DNA of 53,438 bases from an uncultured Actinomycetes bacterium. Lineage in GTDB: Bacteria; Actinomycetota; Thermoleophilia; Solirubrobacterales; 70-9. A program made the position numbers and the translations under genes. The stretch covers positions 1 to 53,438 of the forward strand of contig CAMLQY010000013.1 of assembly GCA_946482365.1 (NCBI GenBank), given 5' to 3'. The notes below the pieces were generated by a model. It had not been told where the DNA came from, did no database searches, and saw only the letters and a program-made list of their open reading frames with translations. How positions within the stretch are numbered: the stretch's first letter is position 1; the number at the start of each line of letters is the position of its first letter. Shown here piece after piece: positions 7,988-14,658 of the stretch.

Positions 7988-8554
7988 TCAACCTCGGTCG
8001 GGGCGGTCGGGATAGACCTCGTCGATGGTGACGAGGGCGCGGTAGGGGGCGGCCGCGGCCGCTTCGATCTTCTCGCCCCCTCCTGCCAGCCGGTCGACGA
8101 CGCCGACGACGCCGACCACCTCGAGGTCCTGCTCGGCGATCCGCTCTATCGCGGCGGCAGTCGAGCCGCCTGTCGTCACCGTGTCCTCGACCACGAGGCA
8201 GCGGGCGCCCGGCTCGACGGGGCCCTCGACCCAGCGCTGCAGGCCGTGCTGCTTGCGCTCGCCGCGGACGAAGAAGCCGACCAGGCCCGACCCGGCGGGG
8301 ACCGCCAGCGCCGCGCACGAAGGCGGGATCGCCGCCGTCGCCGGCCCTCCGACCGCCGTCGCCCCCACCTCGATCGCGGCGGCGGCGATCAGCTCGCCCA
8401 CGGCGAGGAACCCGGCCGGGCGCAGCAGCGCCCTGCGCGCGTCGACGTAGTACTGCGCGGTCGCCCCGCTGGAGAGCGTCACCTCGCCGATCACCAGGGA
8501 GTGCTCGCGAAGCTCAGCGAGGAGCGTCTGCTTGGCGGCGTCGAGGTCGGGCAT
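7988..8554 (-). CDS. pyrE: Orotate phosphoribosyltransferase
   Basis: 188 residues. PyrE makes orotidine-5'-phosphate from orotate and PRPP in pyrimidine synthesis. The PRPP-binding motif is clear as 'CLVVEDTVTTGGST', the orotate side as 'LSSGATAQYYVDAR', and the catalytic flexible loop carries 'RGERKQHG'. I chose the ATG at 8554 because a TAGGAT box lies 8 nt upstream and the protein then begins as usual for the family (MPDLDAAKQTLLAELREHS). An earlier in-frame start at 8635 would add an atypical extension. Followed by yceH with a 4-nt gap. Confidence 0.93.
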   Translation of the reverse strand: MPDLDAAKQTLLAELREHSLVIGEVTLSSGATAQYYVDARRALLRPAGFLAVGELIAAAAIEVGATAVGGPATAAIPPSCAALAVPAGSGLVGFFVRGERKQHGLQRWVEGPVEPGARCLVVEDTVTTGGSTAAAIERIAEQDLEVVGVVGVVDRLAGGGEKIEAAAAAPYRALVTIDEVYPDRPDRG

Positions 8555-8562
8555 CCGGCGGG

Positions 8563-8568
8563 ATCCTA
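8563..8568 (-). promoter_or_regulatory. Leaderless -10 box of pyrE (TAGGAT)
   Basis: On the minus strand TAGGAT ends 8 nt before the pyrE ATG, with no Shine-Dalgarno between. This fits a leaderless or nearly leaderless transcript. Confidence 0.45.
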
Positions 8569-8667
8569 TGGAGTTCGGGAAGGGATGTGACAACAGTGAG
8601 ACGAGACTGTGAAATGAGCGAAACACAGCCTGCAATGCAGGAATCCAGGGCTATGGTCACGGCTGGC

Positions 8668-8757
8668 GGAGGGGGAAGTCACGAGGTGTGGCTACCCGGC
8701 TGACACCCGGGAGTCCGGGTTTCAAGCCCGGATAGGGTTCGAGTCCCTCCCCCTCCG
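8668..8757 (+). tRNA. tRNASec-like tRNA with 8+4 acceptor/T branch (anticodon position GAC; UCA in variable arm)
   Basis: A 90-nt cloverleaf with tRNASec traits. Acceptor of 8 bp (GGAGGGGG 8668-8675 / CCCCCTCC 8749-8756), discriminator G8757. D stem of 6 bp (AGTCAC / GTGGCT) with a short loop GAGGT. Anticodon stem CCCGG/CCGGG with loop CTGACAC, so positions 34-36 are GAC. Variable arm of 6 bp (TCCGGG/CCCGGA) whose 7-nt loop is TTTCAAG, itself an ideal UCA anticodon loop. T stem of only 4 bp (AGGG/CCCT) with loop TTCGAGT. A fifth T pair (T8733-C8749) is impossible, and C8749 pairs with G8675 instead. A 6-bp D stem, long variable arm and G73 are tRNASec/Ser features; 8+4 branches are known from 'allo-tRNAs' and atypical tRNASec. 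An annotation program may call it tRNA-Sec(UCA). Confidence 0.7.
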
Positions 8758-8825
8758 CAAGCAACTCCGCGTGCTAGCTTCTATGTCGGGTGTCAGCCGG
8801 TTAGGGAAAGTTCCCTGTCCTTTTG

Positions 8826-8853
8826 AAACGGTCCGCTTCAGGGCGGGCCGTTT
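8826..8853. terminator. Hairpin between the tRNASec-like gene and the epimerase gene
   Basis: An 11-bp stem (AAACGGTCCGC / GCGGGCCGTTT, one G-U) with a 6-nt loop, 23 bp beyond the stop of the minus-strand epimerase gene and 68 bp beyond the tRNA. A/T bases at the stem base (TTTTGAAA / TTTCTG) let it work in either direction. Apart from the tRNA, the 8555-8875 gap shows only this hairpin and no further gene. Confidence 0.6.
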
Positions 8854-8875
8854 CTGTGTAAGAAGTCGCTCGCTG

Positions 8876-9820
8876 CTACCCGCGCGCCTCGGGGTCGCGG
8901 AAGCCTTCCCGCCAGCTGGAGTAGCGGGGCTGCCAGTCGAGCTCGCGCTTGGCCTTGGCGTTGGAGGCCCCCCGCAGCCTCGTCGCCATCGAGGCCGCGC
9001 CGGCGCCGGCGACGAGGCGTGCGAGCCAGACCGGGACCCGGAGGGGCTTCTTCGCACCGACCACCTCGGCGAACGCCGGCGCCCATTCGCGCATCGGGGC
9101 CGGGTCGTCGTCGACGACGTTGTAGGCGCCGGAAGAGCCGCGGTCGAGCGCCGCCACCGTCGCCGAGGCGGCGTCCTCGACGTGGACGAAGGAGAAGGTG
9201 CCGGTGCCCTTGCCGACGATCGGGGCGCGGCGCTTCAGCGCGTCCTCGGTCAGCGAGCCGTCGTGGGCGTAGTAGGTGCCGGGGCCGTAGAGCCATCCGT
9301 AGCGCAGGACGATGCCCTCGACCCCCTCGGCCCCGAGCACCTGCTGCTCGAGGTCGGCCAGGGCGGCGGCGGCATTCCCGAAGGGCGCAGGCGCGTCGAG
9401 GAAGAGCGGCTCTCCCTCGTCCTTCACCCAATCGCCTTCGGGGGCGTAGAAGAAGGCGACGCTCTCGGCGATCAGGCGGCGCGCGCCTGCCGCCTTCGCC
9501 GCCGCGACGAGGTTGCGGGTGCCTTCGCGGCGCAGGCGGTTGGTCGCCTCGAGCGGATCGTCCTTGGCTTTGTAGTCGAGGCGCGGCGGCAGCGCCGTCA
9601 GCTCGTGGACGACGACCTCGGGGGCCGCACCGCGCACGGCGATCTCCAGCGAAGTCGCGTCGAGTGCGTCGCAGACGACAGCCGTGGCGCCGGCCGCACG
9701 GATCTCCTCCGCGCGCTCCTCGCGCCGGGTCATCCCCGTCACCTCGTGCCCGGCGGCGATCAGCTGGCGCACCAGCGGCCTGCCGATCGCTCCACTCGCT
9801 CCTGCTACGAAAACCCTCAT
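8876..9820 (-). CDS. NAD-dependent epimerase/dehydratase (extended SDR)
   Basis: A 314-residue Rossmann protein starting with the nucleotide-binding motif 'VFVAGASGAIGRPLVRQL' (GxSGxxG). 'VVHELTALPPR' corresponds to the substrate region of extended short-chain dehydrogenases. The usual Y-x-x-x-K is replaced: the region 'APFGNAAAALADLEQQVL' keeps the helix but lacks the canonical tyrosine/lysine, so this may be an atypical member. 'VLRYGWLYGPGTYY' is typical of epimerase-like C-terminal halves. The substrate cannot be predicted. It overlaps the stop of the upstream membrane-protein gene by 4 nt (ATGA) and is therefore coupled to it. Confidence 0.85.
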   Translation of the reverse strand: MRVFVAGASGAIGRPLVRQLIAAGHEVTGMTRREERAEEIRAAGATAVVCDALDATSLEIAVRGAAPEVVVHELTALPPRLDYKAKDDPLEATNRLRREGTRNLVAAAKAAGARRLIAESVAFFYAPEGDWVKDEGEPLFLDAPAPFGNAAAALADLEQQVLGAEGVEGIVLRYGWLYGPGTYYAHDGSLTEDALKRRAPIVGKGTGTFSFVHVEDAASATVAALDRGSSGAYNVVDDDPAPMREWAPAFAEVVGAKKPLRVPVWLARLVAGAGAASMATRLRGASNAKAKRELDWQPRYSSWREGFRDPEARG

Positions 9821-10230
9821 CGCTGCGCCTCCCGGTCGAGGCCTTTAGCGTAAAGCCGTTCCGACACTCGTGCCAACCAGGCCGAGGCCAGGGCCCCGAA
9901 GGCGATCAGCAGCGTGTCGCCCCAGCCCCGCGCCTCGCTCTTCGCTTCGCCCGTGTCGAAAGCGTGGTTAAGCGCGTGAAAGCCGTACCAGAGCGCCCCC
10001 AGCCAGAGCAGGGGCGCCCGCCATGCCGGTCGCACGACCGCGATCGCGAGGGCGACGCCGAAAGCAAGCGTGAACGAGCCCACGTCCCCCACGTAGTGGA
10101 GGTTCTCGACCCCGTAGTTGCCGATCTCCTCGAAGAAGGTGCCGGGAGCGAACAGCTGCATCGCTCCGAGCGCGACGTGGTAAGTCGCGACGAATGCAAG
10201 AACCGTTTTGAAGGTTCTCTCGCCGATCAT
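9817..10230 (-). CDS. Small four-helix integral membrane protein
   Basis: 137 residues with four predicted membrane segments: 'TVLAFVATYHVALGAMQLFA', then 'VGSFTLAFGVALAIAVV', 'APLLWLGALWYGFHALNHAF' and 'TLLIAFGALASAWLA'. A conserved-looking His in the third helix and the size recall DUF4345-like or DoxX-like proteins, but I cannot assign a family. Its stop overlaps the start of the SDR gene downstream, so the pair is co-expressed. It starts 13 bp after the L,D-transpeptidase stop on the same strand, so all three could form one transcript. Confidence 0.75.
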   Translation of the reverse strand: MIGERTFKTVLAFVATYHVALGAMQLFAPGTFFEEIGNYGVENLHYVGDVGSFTLAFGVALAIAVVRPAWRAPLLWLGALWYGFHALNHAFDTGEAKSEARGWGDTLLIAFGALASAWLARVSERLYAKGLDREAQR

Positions 10231-10242
10231 CCCCCTGCTTCC

Positions 10243-11205
10243 CTAGAAAACGTAAATGCTTTCGCCGAAGCTGATGCGGTCGTAGATCTCGGGCTGGTCG
10301 GCGATGAAGGTGCGGATGCAGCCGTGGCTGGCCGGGTAGTCGGGCACCGATTCGTAGCCGTGCACCGCGTAGCCGCCGTAGAAGTAGAAGGAGTAGTACA
10401 TGCCGTGCGAGTTGTAGCCCGGTTCGGTGCGGATGAAGCTGAAGTGACCGGTCACGGTCGGGGTCGAGGACTTGCCGGAGGAGATCGGGTAGACGGCGAC
10501 CGGCTCGTCGCCCTCGGCGAAGACCAGGACCTGCTTGGAGAGCGGCGCCTCGACATGCGTCCCCGCGCCTGGGTGGCGCACCTCGTATTCGCCGCGGCCG
10601 GCGAACACGCGCTTGACCAGCCCCGCCCCGGCGCGGAAGCTGCGCGTCATCCCGTTCACTTTGCGGTAGGCGAGCACGCCGCGGGCCGTCTTGCCGCCGA
10701 AGCAGCGGCCGTCGTTGGCGATGTACCCCATCTTCCGCATCGCCTTCTTGAAGCCGACGACGACGTCGCCGCACTGGCCTTCGTGCAGGGCCGGGAAGCT
10801 GACCCGCCAGCTCTTGCGCACGGTGCTGTCGCCGCCCAGCGCCGCGGTCGCGACGTGGCGTGCGCTGACCGCGTACTTGCCCGCCTGCTCGATGCGGATC
10901 TTCGCCCGGAAGCTGCCGGCGCCGCCCTTGCCCTTCTGCAGGGCAACGGACTTGCGCTCGATCCGCTTCCCGTTGAGGAAGAACTCGACCTCGACCCGCT
11001 GGCCGGCGACGTAAGGCGTCACCGTCCCGATCGCCGGCACCGTGCTCATGACCTGCGCCTTCCCCCCCTGCAGGTGCCCGATATGAACGATCTTCACCGT
11101 CGCATCCGGCGCCCCGGAGGGCTTACCGCTCGGCGCGGCAGCACCAGCGGCTGCAGGCAATACAAGCCCCACAGCGAGAGCGGTACCGAGGATCAGCCGT
11201 CTCAT
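10243..11205 (-). CDS. L,D-transpeptidase (YkuD domain), secreted
   Basis: 320 residues with a signal peptide (MRRLILGTALAVGLVLPAAAGAA). Residues about 30-130 form an immunoglobulin-like region. Next comes a peptidoglycan-binding-like segment ('VVVGFKKAMRKMGYIANDGR'). The YkuD catalytic domain is C-terminal, with the histidine in 'AVHGYESVPDYPA' followed by S-H-G-C-I-R, whose cysteine attacks the tetrapeptide. Such enzymes form 3-3 cross-links or attach proteins to peptidoglycan outside the membrane. I chose the ATG at 11205 because upstream in-frame sequence is an inverted repeat and gives no signal peptide. An AAGAAT box lies upstream. Confidence 0.88.
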   Translation of the reverse strand: MRRLILGTALAVGLVLPAAAGAAAPSGKPSGAPDATVKIVHIGHLQGGKAQVMSTVPAIGTVTPYVAGQRVEVEFFLNGKRIERKSVALQKGKGGAGSFRAKIRIEQAGKYAVSARHVATAALGGDSTVRKSWRVSFPALHEGQCGDVVVGFKKAMRKMGYIANDGRCFGGKTARGVLAYRKVNGMTRSFRAGAGLVKRVFAGRGEYEVRHPGAGTHVEAPLSKQVLVFAEGDEPVAVYPISSGKSSTPTVTGHFSFIRTEPGYNSHGMYYSFYFYGGYAVHGYESVPDYPASHGCIRTFIADQPEIYDRISFGESIYVF

Positions 11206-11247
11206 CGCCGAGCATTCTTTCGCACCCGTCGGCCAACACGGTTTCTC

Positions 11248-11345
11248 GGGCGGGTGGCGCAGTGGCGGGGGTCCCCCATAGCGGAGGGTGCGCGCAGCGC
11301 GCCCGAGCACATGGGGGAGGGCCACTGCGACAGGACCCGCCCGCC
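11248..11345. repeat. Long imperfect inverted repeat A
   Basis: Arms of about 32-35 nt: 11248-11279 (CGGGCGGGT, CGCAGTGGC, CCCCCAT) against 11311-11345, with small internal loops. An inner GCGCGC hairpin sits in the loop. It lies 5 nt before the end of the CPBP protease gene and upstream of the L,D-transpeptidase start. The stretch GCGACAGGACCCGCC recurs exactly in inverted repeat G near 34253. Confidence 0.7.
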
Positions 11346-11350
11346 AACCC

Positions 11351-12058
11351 CTACTGCGCGACCAAAGCAACCGAGTTGTTCAGCATGTGCAAGACGATCC
11401 CCGGCACGATCGAGCCGGTCCTCTCGTAGAGCAGGCAGAGCACAAACCCAAACGCGACCAGCGGGGGGACGGCGCTGAGCCCGGTGAGAGCGTGAAGGGC
11501 GCCGAAGACGAGGCCGGCGAGGAGGGCGGCGGCGACCCTCGGCCAGCGCTCGCGCAGGCCGCCGTAGAGCATCCCGCGGAAGCAGATCTCCTCGCTGATC
11601 GGGGCGGCGATGACGATCAGGAGGACCTGCACCGGCAGCGAGCCGAAGCTCTCGGCGATGTCCTCCTGTTCGGGGGCGCCGAAGACCGCCGTGTAGACGA
11701 TCGCGAAGAGGAGGTAGGCGCCGACCGCGGCGAACATCCACTTCACCGCCGAGACGACGCGGAACGCGCGCGCGCCGAGCCGTCGCAGCGCCTCGCGGAA
11801 GCCGGCGCCGCGCCGGGCGGCGATCGCCAGCGGCACCATCGCGAAGCCCAGCGCCGTCGCCAGCTGGACGATCGCCAGCGCCGTGGTGCCGAGATCCTCC
11901 CCTTCCTCCGGGCGATCGACGATGATCGCCGGAACGCCGAGCAGGATCCCGGCCCCGATGGCCAGGACCACTCCCAGGACCGCGGCCCCCGGGCCCCAGT
12001 TGGAGTAGGGGAAGGATTCCTCCGGAACCGCTGGCTTTGTGGATACCGTGGCATCCAT
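11351..12058 (-). CDS. CPBP-family intramembrane metalloprotease
   Basis: 235 residues, about 7 membrane helices. The Abi/CPBP (Rce1-like) motifs are present: 'APISEEICFRGMLYGGLRER' holds the EExxxR glutamates and arginine, and 'GLVFGALHALTG' the FxxxH. A third motif, with His and Asn, is 'VLHMLNNSVAL'. These glutamates and histidines bind the catalytic metal within the membrane. Bacterial members process peptides or protect against bacteriocins. The ATG at 12058 overlaps the ATG of the divergent mechanosensitive-channel gene within one CATG; there is no separate intergenic promoter. No ribosome-binding site is seen. Confidence 0.87.
   Translation of the reverse strand: MDATVSTKPAVPEESFPYSNWGPGAAVLGVVLAIGAGILLGVPAIIVDRPEEGEDLGTTALAIVQLATALGFAMVPLAIAARRGAGFREALRRLGARAFRVVSAVKWMFAAVGAYLLFAIVYTAVFGAPEQEDIAESFGSLPVQVLLIVIAAPISEEICFRGMLYGGLRERWPRVAAALLAGLVFGALHALTGLSAVPPLVAFGFVLCLLYERTGSIVPGIVLHMLNNSVALVAQ
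12044..12049 (+). promoter_or_regulatory. Leaderless -10 box (TACCGT) for the mini-MscS gene
   Basis: TACCGT ends 7 nt before the ATG at 12057. It lies inside the 5' coding region of the divergent CPBP gene, so this promoter must overlap coding sequence. Confidence 0.4.
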
Positions 12059-12473
12059 GACGCCGGCAGTCTCACAGGTCTCGCGGTCCACCAAGACCCG
12101 CCTGCGCTTCCTCCGCCGCCTGCTGATCCTGATCGCCTTCCTCGTCCTGATCGCGCTGGCGCTCGCCCAGTTCACCGAGCTGAAGCGGCTGGCGACCGGG
12201 ATCCTCGCCTCGACCGCGGTGCTGGCGGCGATCGTCGGCTTCGCCGCCCAGCACACGATCGGCAACATGGTCGCCGGCGTCCAGCTCGCCGTCTCCCAGC
12301 CGATCAAGATCGGCGACCGCATCTCCTTCGAGGAGGTGAACGGCCGCGTCACCGACATCACCCTCTCCTACACCTACGTCGACCCCGGTGACGGCACATC
12401 GGTCGTGATCCCGAACCAGCTGCTGGTCGAGGGGGTCGTCCACAACCTCTCGACCGAAGACACGCAGGCCTGA
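12057..12473 (+). CDS. Short MscS-type mechanosensitive channel domain protein
   Basis: 138 residues, far shorter than E. coli MscS (286). One clear N-terminal membrane helix (LLILIAFLVLIALALAQF) is followed by the pore-lining TM3-like helix 'ILASTAVLAAIVGFAAQHTIGNMVAG' (residues about 47-72) and the start of the cytoplasmic beta domain ('QPIKIGDRISFEEVNGRVTDI'; 'DGTSVVIPNQLLV'). The large C-terminal alpha/beta cage is missing. It is either a minimal channel or an accessory subunit. The start codon overlaps that of the CPBP gene on the other strand. PBP1A follows 31 bp downstream in the same direction. Confidence 0.85.
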   Translation: MTPAVSQVSRSTKTRLRFLRRLLILIAFLVLIALALAQFTELKRLATGILASTAVLAAIVGFAAQHTIGNMVAGVQLAVSQPIKIGDRISFEEVNGRVTDITLSYTYVDPGDGTSVVIPNQLLVEGVVHNLSTEDTQA

Positions 12474-12491
12474 GCGGGGCCGGGGCCGAAG

Positions 12492-12497
12492 TACCCT
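12492..12497 (+). promoter_or_regulatory. Leaderless -10 box (TACCCT) for the PBP gene
   Basis: TACCCT ends 7 nt before the ATG at 12505, with no Shine-Dalgarno between the two. Confidence 0.45.
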
Positions 12498-12504
12498 CTG
12501 TTCG

Positions 12505-14658
12505 ATGAGCCAGCGCAACCGGCGACGTCAGCGGCGCCGCGGCGGCGCCGGCAGCAAGGTGCTCTTCCTCGCCGCCGGGATCGCCGTCGCGGTCGGCCTG
12601 GGCGCGGTGGCGGTGGCCTCCTGGGTGCTCGACGTCGCCGCCGAGGCGCCCTCGCTCGCCGCCTGCGAGAAGGTCGACCGCGGCGGCAACACGGTCCTCT
12701 ACGCCGGGGACGGCAGCAGGCTGGGCCTGGTCGACTCCGACGAAGCCCGCCAGCCGGTCGCGATCGGCCGCGTGCCCAAGCGCCTGCAGCTGGCCACCGT
12801 GGCGATCGAGGACGAGCGCTTCTACGAGCACGGCGGGATCGACTACGAGAGCATCGGCCGGGCGGCGCTGAAGAACCTGGAGGCGGGAGAGGTGGTCGAG
12901 GGAGGGTCGACGATCACCCAGCAGCTCGTGCGCAACCTCTGCATCCGCAACCCCGAGCGGGATCTCGAGCGCAAGATCATCGAGGCGAAGCTGGCCGACG
13001 AGTACGCCAAGCGCCACTCGCGGCGGGAGATCCTCGGTCAGTACCTCAACACCGCCTCCTACGGGACGGTGGATGGGGCGACGGCGGTCGGGGTCCAGGC
13101 CGCCTCGAAGATCTACTTCTCCAAGCCGGTCTGGGAGCTGAGCCTGGAGCAGGCCGCGCTGCTCGCCGGCCTGCCGCAGGCGCCCACCAACTACAACCCC
13201 ATCCTGCACCCTGGCCAGGCCCGGCAGCGGCGCAACGCCGTGCTGACCAAGATGGCCGAGCTGGGCTACGTCGCCCCGGCGCGCGCCCGCGCGGCGGGGC
13301 GGCGCGGACTCGGCCTCGACGTCTCCGGCTCCTACTTCGAGCACCGCGAGCCCTTCTTCTTCGACTACGTCGAAGACCAGCTGCTCGACCGCTACAGGGT
13401 CGACACGGTGCGAAACGGCGGCCTGCGGGTCTACACGACGATCGACCCGAAGCTCCAAGAGGTCGGCCTCGAGGCGATGCGCTCGGCTCTCCCCTACTCG
13501 ACCGACCCGTCCTCGGCGCTGGTCTCGATCGACCCGCGCGACGGCGAGGTCGAGGCGATGGCCTCCAGCTCCGACTACGGCGCCAGCCAGTTCAACCTCG
13601 CCGCCCAGGGCCGTCGCCAGCCGGGCTCCACCTTCAAGACCTTCGTCTTGGCGACCGCGATCAGGCAGGGGGTCGACCCCTACTCGACCTACTACACCTC
13701 CAAGCCGCTGGCCCTGGACCTGCCGAAGTGGGGGCACTGGGAGGTGCACACCGCCGACGAGGGCTACCAGGGCACGATCAACCTCCAACAGGCGACGGTC
13801 GCCTCCGACAACACGGTCTTCGCCCAGCTCGACCTCGACGTCGGCCCGGCTCGGGTTGCGGAGACCGCGCGCGCGCTGGGGATCGTCAGCCCCCTCGACG
13901 GGATACCCGCCGAGGGGATCGGCGGCCTGCGGGTAGGCGTCTCGCCGCTGGAGATGGCAAGCGCCTACGCCACGCTGGCGGCCGGCGGCGTCCGCCGCGA
14001 CCCGGTGGCGATCCGGCGCGTCGTCTTCCCCGGCGGCCGGGTAGAGCGACCGCGGCGCGAGAAGCCGCGTCGCGTCGTCTCCGAAGCCGTCGCCTACGAG
14101 GTGACGCGGCTGCTGCACGACAACATCACAGGCGGCACCGGCACCGCCGCCTACACCGGTTGCGCCGGGCAGGCCGGCAAGACGGGGACGACCGACCGCA
14201 CGACCGACGCCTGGTTCGCCGGCTACCAGCCGAACCTGGCCACGGTCGTCTGGGTCGGCTACCCGCAGTCCAACGCGATCGAGATGACCAGCGTCCACGG
14301 GATCACCGTCTACGGCGGCACCTTCCCCGCCGAGATCTGGCACGCGCTCTACGAAGGCGGCGAAGTCCCCTGCGAGGAATTCGAGGAGCCGAGGGCGCCG
14401 ATCAGCTGGGCGCCCTACTTCGGCCGGTTCACGGCGTCCGCACCGCGCAGCGGTGACTCCGCCGCGCGCGGGGAGGACGATGAGCTCGATCCCGAAGCGA
14501 AGCGGCTCGGCGAAGAAGCGACCGGCGGCTATGACCCGGGCGAGTACGACCCCGATGCCTACGCTCCCGGGGCGGGACAGGAACCGACGCCCGTGCCCCC
14601 TCCGCCGGCGGCCGGCGTGGGCGGCGGTGGCGCCGCGGGCGAAGCGGGGAGCGAGTAG
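12505..14658 (+). CDS. Class A penicillin-binding protein (transglycosylase/transpeptidase)
   Basis: 717 residues, bitopic. A basic cytoplasmic tail and one membrane helix (VLFLAAGIAVAVGLGAVAVA) lead into the GT51 domain with the catalytic 'EDERFYEHGG' (102-111) and 'GGSTITQQLVRN' (133-144). The transpeptidase domain has S375-T-F-K378 (nucleophile S375), S434-D-N436 and K559-T-G-T-T. Family members polymerise lipid II glycan and cross-link stems on the outer face of the membrane. The C-terminus is a Pro/Gly/Asp-rich low-complexity tail. The TAG stop is followed at once, in the same frame, by the next gene. Confidence 0.95.
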   Translation: MSQRNRRRQRRRGGAGSKVLFLAAGIAVAVGLGAVAVASWVLDVAAEAPSLAACEKVDRGGNTVLYAGDGSRLGLVDSDEARQPVAIGRVPKRLQLATVAIEDERFYEHGGIDYESIGRAALKNLEAGEVVEGGSTITQQLVRNLCIRNPERDLERKIIEAKLADEYAKRHSRREILGQYLNTASYGTVDGATAVGVQAASKIYFSKPVWELSLEQAALLAGLPQAPTNYNPILHPGQARQRRNAVLTKMAELGYVAPARARAAGRRGLGLDVSGSYFEHREPFFFDYVEDQLLDRYRVDTVRNGGLRVYTTIDPKLQEVGLEAMRSALPYSTDPSSALVSIDPRDGEVEAMASSSDYGASQFNLAAQGRRQPGSTFKTFVLATAIRQGVDPYSTYYTSKPLALDLPKWGHWEVHTADEGYQGTINLQQATVASDNTVFAQLDLDVGPARVAETARALGIVSPLDGIPAEGIGGLRVGVSPLEMASAYATLAAGGVRRDPVAIRRVVFPGGRVERPRREKPRRVVSEAVAYEVTRLLHDNITGGTGTAAYTGCAGQAGKTGTTDRTTDAWFAGYQPNLATVVWVGYPQSNAIEMTSVHGITVYGGTFPAEIWHALYEGGEVPCEEFEEPRAPISWAPYFGRFTASAPRSGDSAARGEDDELDPEAKRLGEEATGGYDPGEYDPDAYAPGAGQEPTPVPPPPAAGVGGGGAAGEAGSE

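Noticed and set aside
8826..8853. Attachment site downstream of the tRNASec-like gene
   Set aside because: The sequence is a plain hairpin; no repeat of tRNA 3' sequence is found nearby.
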